A stretch of 64,000 bases of DNA from Campanula takesimana (taxonomy: Eukaryota > Streptophyta > Magnoliopsida > Asterales > Campanulaceae): assembly GCA_026119855.1 (NCBI GenBank), contig JAOWBW010000489.1, positions 806,001 to 870,000 on the forward strand. The letters run 5' to 3'. Each line of letters begins with the position of its first letter. Positions within the stretch are counted from its first letter, which is position 1. The notes under the pieces are model-generated. The model was given only the letters and a program-made list of their open reading frames with translations, ran no database searches and had not been told where the DNA came from. The position numbers and the translations under genes were made by a program. This document shows positions 56,252 through 64,000 of the stretch, piece by piece.

Positions 56252-57812
56252 TTATTTATTTGGATAATTCAGCATCCCCATATGTGCTCTTAAATATCCA
56301 AATCTTTGTTCATCTAGTGCTTTTGTGAGAATGTCAGCAAGTTGATTTTTAGTGCACACACGAGATAGGCATCTATAACCCTTTTCAACATGGTCCCTTA
56401 TGAAGTGGTGCCTAACTTCAATATGCTTTGTCTCTGAGTTCTGGACTGGATTTTCAGTCATGACTATTGCCCTAGTGTTGTCACAGAAAATGGGAATTTG
56501 ATCTTGATAAATCCCAAAATCCTTAAGTTGATTTCTGAGATAAAGGATTTGTGAGCAACAAAGGCCAGCAGCAACATATTCTGCTTCTGCAGTAGAAGTA
56601 GCAACTGATGTTTGCTTTTTGCTACACCAACTTATGATTCTTGAGCCAAGAAACTGATAACTACCACTGGTGGATTTCCTATCCAAGTTCCATCCAGCAT
56701 AGTTTGAATCAGTGTATCCAATGAGAGATAAAGGAGATTCTCTAGGGTACCAAATCCCATAATCAGGAGTCCCTTTGAGATATCTTAGAATCCTTTTAGC
56801 TGCTGCTAAGTGTGATTCTTTGGGATCATCTTGAAATCTAGCACAAAGACAGACACTAAACATGATGTCAGGTGTTGATGTAGTGACATAGAGAAGGGAT
56901 CTAATATAGCTTCTGTACAATGTTTGATTCACACTTTAGCCTTCAGGATCAGTATGTAGCTTTGCAGTTGTTGATTGAAGAGTTTTGGCTGTAGACATAT
57001 TCTGCATATCAAACTTCTTCAACATATCTCTGGTGTATTTCCCTTGATTTATGAAAATTCCATTGGGCAACTGCTTGACTTGTAGATCCAAAAAGAATGT
57101 GAGCTCTCCTATCATGCTCATTTCAAACTTTTCTTGCATAACTGACCTAAATTCTTTGCATAGATCATCATTAGTTGAACCAAATATAATATCATCCACA
57201 TAGATTTGAATGAGTAAAATATCTTGGTTTGATTTTTTAATGAATAAGGTTTTATCAATGTTCCCTTTTGTAAATCCTTTTTTCAAGTAGAAAGTTGGAC
57301 AATGTCTCATACCAAGCTCTAGGGGCTTGTTTGAGTCCATACAATGCTTTATCCAACTTATAGACATGATCTGGGAATTTTGGGGATTCAAACCCAGGAG
57401 GCTCTACAACATATACCTATTCATGTAGAATCTCATTCAAGAATGCACTCTTAACATCCATTTGATATACAATCATTTTCTTGGATGATGAGTAGGTAAG
57501 AAACAACCTAATTGCTTCAAGTCTACCAACTGGAGCGAAGGTCTCATCATAATCAAATCCTTCTTCTTGTCTGTAGCCTTGAGCTACCAATCTTGTTTTG
57601 TTTCTTATAACTGTACCATCTTCATTCATCTTATTTCTGAACACCCATCTAGTTCTAATCACAGTTTGATTTTTAGGTTTAGGGACAAGTTTCCATACTT
57701 TGTTCCTTTCAAACTGTTTAAGCTCTTGTTCCATTGCTTCTATCCAGTCTGCATCAATTAAAGCTTCAGTGATCTTCTCTGGTTCCATCTGGGATATGAA
57801 GGCACTATACAA
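56252..57812 (-). pseudogene. Element H reverse transcriptase and RNase H
   Basis: Copia RT with WVFRNKMNEDG, FDYDETFAPVGRLEAIR and the catalytic box IYVDDIIFGSTND, then RNase H with acidic residues in GYTDSNYAG, STAEAEYVA and FCDNTRAI, and the family end near QLADILTKALD. The style (IIFGSTN, RILRYLKGTPDYG) is that of the SIRE/Maximus lineage. Broken by a TAG at 57417-57419, a frameshift near 57391-57416 and a TAA at 56936-56938. Confidence 0.9.
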
Positions 57813-58366
57813 GGCTTCATCTTCAATATTTGACCATATTTGAACTCCTCTGGCAATATCACCAATTACTAATGACTCAGGGTGATTATTGTTGAAGTTT
57901 CTGGATATGGGGAGATCAATGTAAATGTTGGAAATAGGAATGGATCTAGGTGGATCAAGATTTGATGGTTCTTGAGTGGATGTGCTTGGTTCACAATTGT
58001 TCCCAGTTTTGTTTTCAGTGATAGGTCTATCATCAGTAGTAGGTCTACTATCATTGGTAGGTCTACTATCATCAGTAGGTCTATCATCAGAAGTAAGAAT
58101 AGGTTAGTGAGAATAGTTCCATACTGAGCTACAGGTGGTAAAGGTTGATTGTCATTGATTTTTAGATTGTTGAAGGAAGGAAAGGATTAAGAGGAGCTTT
58201 TGGGTAGATTATAAGGAAGATATTTTAGTTGATCATTTTTGGAATTTTGAGGTGCAATGGGAGAGGGTTCTGGCAGAGAGTCAAAATTTCCAAGAGTTTC
58301 ATCAAACTCATTAATTTTCAAATCCCACGCACTGGGAGATTCATCAAAATCCACATGAATGGATTC
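57813..58366 (-). pseudogene. Element H linker between integrase and RT
   Basis: A variable, low-complexity linker. Four H motif copies start at 58023, 58041, 58059 and 58077, 18 bp apart, so here the motif forms an in-frame six-codon repeat. Frames are broken, with a stop near 58367 and another near 58190. Confidence 0.6.
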
Positions 58367-59175
58367 TTAAACCACCATTCTTCTTCTATTGTATACCCTG
58401 TATGCCTTTCTAGTTGCAGAGTAGCCAAAGAATATTCCTTCATCACTTTTAGACTCAAATTTGTCCAAATTGTTCTTCCCATTATTGTGAATAAAACATT
58501 TACTTCCAAAGGCATGAAAGTAAGAGATTGTAGGAGTCCTTTCATTCCACAATTCATAGGGAGTCTTCATGTGATATTTGTTTATTAAGGTCTTGTTATG
58601 AACATAGACTGCAGTTGTAACAGCTTCTCCACAAAAATACTTAGGAAGATTGTTTTCAGATAACATGGTCCTAGCAGCTTCACAAATTGTTCTGTTCTTT
58701 CTCTCAGCTACTCCATTTTTTTGAGGAGTTCTAGGGGCTGAGAAGTTGTGACTTACGCCTTACTGATTGCAAAATTCTTCAACACTAGTATTCTCAAATT
58801 CAGTACCATGATCTGACCTTATTCTGACAACCTTGATGTTTTTGAGATTTTGCACTTGATTTATCAATTTGACTAATTGACCAAAGGTTTCTGATTTGGA
58901 CTCTAAGAGAATGATCCAAGAAAATCTTGTATAGTCATCAACTATCATAAGGGAGTATCTTTTTCCTCCAAGACTTCTAGTTCTGATTGGTACAAATAAG
59001 TCCATATGAATGAGTTCAATTGGTCTTTTTGTATCCAATCTATTTTTGGATTTAAAAGAAGTCTTTTGTTACTTTCCACACTGACAAGCATTGCACAGCT
59101 TATCCTTTTTTAAGGATATTTTTGGAAGTCCTTTCACAAGATTGGAGGATGCAAGTTTGGCTATGCGTTTGAGAT
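58367..59175 (-). pseudogene. Element H integrase
   Basis: Integrase core with HMDLFVP, IVDDYTRFSW and RIRSDHGTEFEN, the family block AERKNRTICEAARTM, and the C-terminal region GYSATRKAYRVYNRR. The CxxC of the zinc-binding block (NACQCGK) is at about 59085; its His part is in another frame (frameshift near 59180). A TAA at about 58760 splits the core from the C-terminal half. Confidence 0.88.
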
Positions 59176-60507
59176 TTAAGTGAGCCAATATTTTATGCCA
59201 GAGCCATGCCAAATCAGATTGATTAAAAGATAGTAGACACATGGCATTTGAGGATTGAGCACTTCAAGAGATATGCAGTACACATTTCCTTTTCTGAAGA
59301 CAGTAAGAATGATTTCACCTTTTGAATTCTTCACTTGACACAAGTTATGGGAGCATACAACATGAAATCCTTTATCACAGATCTGACTGATGCTAATCAA
59401 GTTATGCTTGAGGCCTTCCACATAAGAGACATTTGATAGAATAATTCTTTTTGTGATCAAATCTCCATGTCCTTTAACTCTGGCTTGAGAATTGTCTCCA
59501 AAAACAACACTAGGGCCATCTTTTAAAATGAAGTTCTTAAGCCATTGCTTGTTGAAGGTCATGTGCCTGCTGAAACCACTATCTAGATACCAAACTCCTT
59601 TATTAAAATCCTGCAAAACAAATAAAGAAAAATAAACATGGTCTCCTTTTAAATTATGGGTCCAGAAGGTTAGACAGCCTTAGGGACCCAAACTTTTACA
59701 ATTTTCTTAGGGGGGGTTATTGTTCTTTAGGACAAAATATTTTTGGTTGAAGGAGTTCAGGTAGGACAGGATCTAGTACATGTAGGGTGTCCTTCTGAAT
59801 TGTTGATGATGGTAGTTGTGATGAGGGTGAGGATTATATGAGTTGTGTGAGGTATGGGATTTAGGGAACCTTGAAGATCTGTAGTTTTGACATTTTCTTC
59901 CTTTGTTTTTCCTTTGGTAGGTCTGCTGTCTTCTTGGATATCCTTAATAGGTCTGCTGTCTTCTAGGGTAACCTTGATAGGCTTGCCGTCTGTAGTTGTT
60001 CTGACTTGTTTGATTGTTTTTCCAAGTTTGAGATTGCTTTAGAGGACTTGGGGCAACAATTTTGTTGTGGGGGTTGGTCATTTGAACACTACTACTGGAG
60101 GCTTGATCATGATAGCAGACCTCCTTCATCTTTCCTTGAGCCTTGTATAGATCTTGTTTTGTTTGAACAGGATAAATGAGTTTTCTTATTGTCTTATCTC
60201 CCATTTTAACAATAAGCATTTTCTCCAGTTTCTTTTCACCCTCAGGAAGTTTGTATTGAATAACAGTTGGATTGTTTGCACCTATTCCAGTTTTGTCACA
60301 TGGATGCCTTTGAGTGTATAAGAAATGTGACATTGTTGAACTTGACTTGTTCCAAGACTCAATTTTTTTTAATGCTTGGTTCTCATCATTTAGAGCCTCT
60401 ATTCTGAGGTTAAGTTCTTTTAGGTGACTGCTAATGTGGAGGTGATTGTTTCTTGAATTGAAGACATCAGCATGAAGGTCTACTATCTCATATGTTTGCT
60501 GTTAGTT
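59176..60507 (-). pseudogene. Element H gag C-terminus and protease
   Basis: In the gag frame. A basic, Gln/Asn-rich segment with a tandem ten-residue repeat (GYPRRQQTY twice, 59916-59975) is followed by several stops. Next come the protease active site WYLDSGFSRHMT (about 59590) and the start of the GAG-pre-integrase block. The 30-bp repeat unit is built on the H motif (AGGTCTGCTGTCTT on the plus strand). Confidence 0.82.
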
Positions 60508-61971
60508 CTATTTTTGAAGAGTGAGGTTTTGGGTTTCAAGAAGGGTGTTTTTGGTTTTAAGGCTATCTAGCTCCTTAGAAAACTGTAAATTTTCAGTTAT
60601 CAAGACCTTAAGACTTGATTCTTCTTTCTTTCTCTGAATAAACAAAGTGCAAGCTAAATTTTTAAGACCTTCAAGGTCAAGGGAATTAAAATCACTTACC
60701 TCTTTTAGTTCCTCTGCAGCTGCAAGAGCTTCAAGTTCCTCTTCACTTTCTGAGTCATCTTCTTCATTTTCCATGAGACATATTATGGCTTCCATTTCAT
60801 TATCTGAGTCTGAGGATTCACTTCCATCATCACTGAATTTTGACAGGTCTGCTATCATGACCTGTTCCTTCTTTTCATCATGTTTGGCTTTAGCACAGTT
60901 GAAGCAGTTACACCTAGATCGATGTATGATATCTTTGGAATATGATAGCTTCTTTTGGGATGAAAAGTTTCTTGATTTCTTTGGTTCAGGACACTCTTGT
61001 GAGTAGTGACCTATCTTTTCACAGTTATAGCAAGTGACATCTTTCTTCTCAGTTTGAACTTGATTTGAGGTAGTTGCATTGTTTCTCTTATCAAACATCC
61101 CTTTTTGATGTTTCATAGCATTTTTAACAGCTATGGATATCAGACTAGGAATGTCTTCTTGAGTCAAAGGTTTAACTTCTTATTTTTGGGACAGATTAAC
61201 TTTCTGAATAGCGTTACAGATTAGGGAGTCAATGTCTTATTGTGAGTAAGCTTTTGGGGCTTCTTGTGCAGCAAGATCCATGGTGTGAGCATTGGCTAAA
61301 GATGATGCAATGGTTGGTAATTTGACAGTCCCTTCAAGTTTATATGCTTCTAATTTACCAAAGTATTGTTCAACAGTCATAGTTGGCCATTCAACACCTT
61401 CCCTTATGGGTAGGGCTACTTTTTCATATTCTTGTGGAAGACTTGAAAAGATTTTCAAACGTAGATCTTGCTGGTCCAATTTCTTGCCATGGTCTGACAC
61501 TTGTCTAAGAAGGTCTTCAAATCAGTCTTTGGCAGTACTAAATATTTCACCAGTAGCAAACTTAATGTTGTCAAGTTGCCTTAATAGGTTATATAAGTTT
61601 TGTGCTCTGACACTTATATGCTTAGTAAACTTGGTTTTAATTAAGTCCCAAGCTTCTTTGGCAGTTTCAACTTTCCCAATTTCTTGGTCCAAAGAGTCAT
61701 TAACACTTTTTTGAAGAATATTTTTGACTTTTTGATTAGCTGTGATTAAGTGCCTTTCTGTTTCAGTCCAAAGATCTGGGGTCTTATATTTGTCATCTCC
61801 TCCATTTGTATCAGGTTGAGTGTGTATTCTGACTTCTTTATGAAGAACAAACCAGTTCTAAACACTATTGGCATCTAGGTAAGTCTTGATTTTAGAAGAG
61901 AATATCTCAAATGATCCACATTCATCAACATGTGGAATGTCTTTCTCATTGTTTCTTCTTGGTTGAGACAT
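60508..61971 (-). pseudogene. Element H gag
   Basis: ATG at 61969-61971 (MSQPRRNNEKDIPHVDE). The capsid-like region includes LYNLLRQLDNIK and MTVEQYFGKLEAYKLEG. A CCHC knuckle (CYNCEKIGHYSQEC) lies near 61035, followed by a second Cys pair (CNCFNC), a strongly acidic region and a coiled coil (LITENLQFSKELDSLKTKN). The frame holds together over 488 codons but carries premature stops near 61860 (TAG), 61519 (TGA), 61237 (TAA) and 61178 (TAA), ending at a TAG at 60508. Most can be explained by C-to-T change on the coding strand. Confidence 0.88.
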
Positions 61972-62038
61972 GATGTTAATGCTTCTGGATTCTTCACAAG
62001 ATGTTAAGCTTGAAGACACTTAAGTCTCTTAGAAACCA

Positions 62039-62050
62039 GCTCTGGTGCCA
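62039..62050 (-). other. Primer binding site of element H
   Basis: The minus strand reads TGGCACCAGAGC, close to the initiator-Met complement (two changes), 12 bp inside the proposed LTR end. The spacing is unusual, so the LTR border is less certain than for the other elements. Confidence 0.6.
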
Positions 62051-62062
62051 ATTAAAAGAACC

Positions 62063-62997
62063 TGTTATAATTATGCACTTAAACAAGTAAAGAGTTAGTT
62101 CACAAGAGGTCGACTATCTTAGCAGAACAGGTCGACTATCTTGAGGTGCAGTGTGTGTATATTGAGTTATGCAGCGGAATAATGATAAAGTAAATAGAAG
62201 AAATAAATGAGTAAATGAAAAGTGATTAGTGTGTGAATAGGTGTGAGTAAATGAGACACAAAAACAACGATGTAATGTGGTTCAGAGTATTGCAACTCTC
62301 CTACATCCATGCTTCACTGTCCTCAACAGTGAAGAAGCAATCCACTATAATCCTTCGTCGTGTAATTACAATAAATTGCAGGAAAACTCCCTCACAACTT
62401 TCCAGCCTAATTAGCCTCGCTAACTAAGCTATGTACTTGTTGAAAAGTACAGAAAAAGAAAAGAAAAAGGTTCACAAATGTGAGGGTTTTGGTGATCTCA
62501 AAGATGGCTCTTATGTAGCTATGTGAGATCTATTTTAGCCTATATATTTAGCATAGATTTTTAAGGTTTAAGTGTGCTTTACAATTGAGTTGCTTAAAAG
62601 CTTTTATCAAGTTGTTAACTGGCAAGAGAAAGTGGTTGTAAGTGGGTTATCAGGGGTGATGTCTTCAGTCATGTAGAGCTCCTTTTATAGATCTTCACAT
62701 TTATATCCATTGAGTTCCAACGGCTTGAAAGTCTTGGAAATTCCATTGTCAGTCGTTTATATTTGACTGGAACAGCGCTTGTGAGTAGTGTTAAGTCAGG
62801 TTTTGACTTTGACCAAAGGCTGAGTTGGCAGGGATGCAAGGTCTGCTATCTTTGAAGGTCTGTTATCTCGACAAGATGAAGATAGTGGACCAGTTATGAC
62901 TTGAAGATTTCCAGCAACTTGAGTATACTTCTTTATTATGATTTTAAGTTCTTAATTAATTGTCAAAACTCTTAGTTTAGAAACTATGGTTCTAACA
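62063..62997 (-). repeat. 5' LTR of element H
   Basis: Proposed from TGTTAGAACC (minus strand start at 62997) to TTATAACA (end at 62063), 935 bp. The partner LTR is outside the window, so this rests on terminal sequence, position next to PBS and gag, and the motif. H motif copies start at 62107 and 62129 (22 bp apart), 62839 and 62856, with one in reverse at 62880-62890. Confidence 0.7.
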
Positions 62998-63299
62998 TTG
63001 TTCATAATAAACTGGAGTCATTCATATTATTTCATCTCTCTTCCATGTATGTTTGACTTCGTCTATTCTCCTAAAATCCTACACGTAATACAATAAATAT
63101 ATTGAAAAGTTATATAAATGTTTTTTTTTTTTGTAATTTAAGATTATTATTTTAAAATAAAAATATAATAAATGATAATCACTATTTATTTAGTTTAAAT
63201 ATATATATATAATTTGATATAGCAGTAATATTACTTTTAATTAATAAGTGTTGCAATTTAAAAACTGAAAAACACTATTGATTTCTTTTTCTAAAATAT
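62998..63299. other. Right flank of element H
   Basis: AT-rich, with a T-run at 63121 and an AT repeat near 63204. I see no gene or recognisable element. Confidence 0.5.
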
Positions 63300-63301
63300 T
63301 A

Positions 63302-63579
63302 CTACCTCCGTCCCAAAGTAAGAGTCCTACCTCTCAAATGCATGGAGATTAAGAAATGATGGAATTGATTTAAGTGTTGTGAGTGTAAAAGTAAAGTAAG
63401 AGAGAGAATGAGTGGGAGGGAATAATAAATTGATTGGTGTTGTGAGTATAAAATTAAAGTATGAGAGAGAATGAGTGGGATGAATAGTAAAGATTCTTTG
63501 CCATTTTAGGAATGAGACTCTTACTCTGAGACGTACCAAAATAGAAAGTAGGACTCTTACTCTGGGACAGTAGAGAGAG
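63302..63579. mobile_element. Stowaway-type MITE
   Basis: 278 bp flanked by TA (63300-63301 and 63580-63581). The terminal inverted repeats share GTCCCARAGTAAGAGTCCTA over about 20 bp next to the Stowaway start CTACCTCCGTCCC. Inside, a block of about 60 bp (GTGTTGTGAGTRTAAAA ... GAGAGAATGAGTGGGA) is present twice in tandem. No coding capacity; mobilised by mariner-type transposase in trans (known for the family). Confidence 0.88.
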
Positions 63580-63609
63580 TAATAGTTATTTTGGAATAGT
63601 TTTAAAATT

Positions 63610-64000
63610 GATAATAACTTTGGGACTGTTAGGCCAAAACGAGGGCTTAATTTATAAACCGCAAATGCACGGGTTGTAGATAGTATTTCAAGAAGGAGGC
63701 CGTTTTTAACATAAGAAAACTATACCAAAAACTCTCTCAAAAGGATTTCAAGCATTTTTCAAGGAAGTTCTTGAAGTACTTAAAGTTTAGGTATTTTCCT
63801 ACTTTTCACTTTCTCTCTATTCATCTCTATTTCTTTCATCTTTATCAAAGTGTGCAATCAACCCAAACCATTTTAGGACATGACACCAAAGGCTACTTCA
63901 TTACATTGAAGTTGGCCAAGGAGTTATCTCCCCATATTACAACCTCTTTCAAACCCCTTAAAACTTATTTTCGAAGTATAGAAAGAACACGTTTTTTTTT
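63610..64000 (+). mobile_element. Diverged Tat-like LTR piece, plus orientation
   Basis: The part from about 63735 to 63965 resembles the reverse complement of the LTRs of A (blocks TTTATCAAAGTG, ACATGAC, GAGTTATCTCC, CTCTTTCAAACCCC). It is thus a related LTR in the opposite orientation, much more diverged than any LTR pair in the nest. Its start is uncertain and it runs off the window. Confidence 0.6.

Larger units (their letters stand above)
25412..62997 (-). mobile_element. Element H: SIRE-like Ty1/copia, split by E, F and C
   Basis: Minus-strand element visible as four pieces: 55715-62997 (5' LTR, gag, pol, start of 3' region), 38364-39832, 25412-27056, and beyond C outside the window. 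Pol order is PR-INT-RT-RNase H. A long region with an env-like ORF follows pol, as in SIRE/Maximus copia. The short motif AGGTCTACTATC and close variants occur in all three H blocks (for example 25822, 39128, 56097, 58041, 62107) and not, as far as I can see, in the inserted elements. This is independent support for joining the pieces. Gag-pol has many nonsense codons. Confidence 0.85.

Noticed and set aside
63327..63539. 70-codon minus-strand ORF near the right edge
   Set aside because: It lies entirely inside the Stowaway MITE and reflects its internal duplication.

Overview
This window looks like plant nuclear DNA: a heterochromatic, gene-poor stretch of a flowering plant, probably a eudicot (AT-rich background, Angela-like and SIRE-like Ty1/copia, Tat-like Ty3/gypsy, Stowaway MITE). 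I see no intact host gene, rRNA, tRNA or bacterial feature. Almost every base belongs to LTR retrotransposons inserted into one another. I letter them A-F, H and J here; D, D2 and J are solo LTRs.

Nest. The outer element is H, a SIRE-like copia on the minus strand. Its 5' LTR is at 62063-62997, gag-pol at 56252-61971, and an env-like region continues leftwards in pieces at 38364-38733 and 25412-27056. H is split by three insertions. F (39833-55709) is a Tat-like gypsy element on the minus strand. E (27062-38358) is a long-LTR element with no coding capacity (LARD type) on the plus strand. C (25411 leftwards beyond the window start) is another Tat-like gypsy on the minus strand. C is split by B (829-24016), an Angela-like copia on the minus strand. 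B is split by A (5400-20065), a Tat-like gypsy of the same broad family as C. A carries a solo Angela-like LTR, D (11773-13318). That makes five levels: H > C > B > A > D. Solo LTRs of the same copia family also sit in E (D2, 36050-37566) and F (J, 42868-44264). Exact 5-bp target-site duplications support A (ccaag), D (gctct), E (gagga), F (gtagt), J (gtatc) and D2 (tatat, in an AT repeat). For A, E and F the host reading frame also runs across the insertion site. Right of H are a Stowaway MITE (63302-63579) and a diverged Tat-like LTR piece in the opposite orientation.

Gene content. A and F have the usual order gag, protease, RT, RNase H, integrase. All are damaged by nonsense changes and frameshifts, and F has lost most of RNase H and integrase. 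Both carry plant mobile domain (PMD) genes antisense to the element. A has one intronless PMD ORF broken by a single stop (7834-9234). F has two: an intronless one (46041-47427) and a separate one that appears to keep spliceosomal introns (42029-45579).

Most interesting signal. Every LTR family here carries a cluster of a short, mostly palindromic motif. The motif sequence differs between families, and even between members of one copia family, while its position and spacing stay similar. In the copia LTRs of B, D and D2 the motifs come as pairs 22-23 bp apart, with sequences GCGGYCGCC, GGCACGNNCGTGCC and AGGCGGGCGCCT. B has the same 22-18-22 layout in its LTR and its leader. In H the motif AGGTCTACTATC recurs in the LTR, gag, the integrase-RT linker and the env-like region. 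This resembles a rapidly changing, element-specific recognition system. A second signal is a set of stem-loops with compensatory changes shared by A and F. All comparisons were made by eye; no alignment or search was run.
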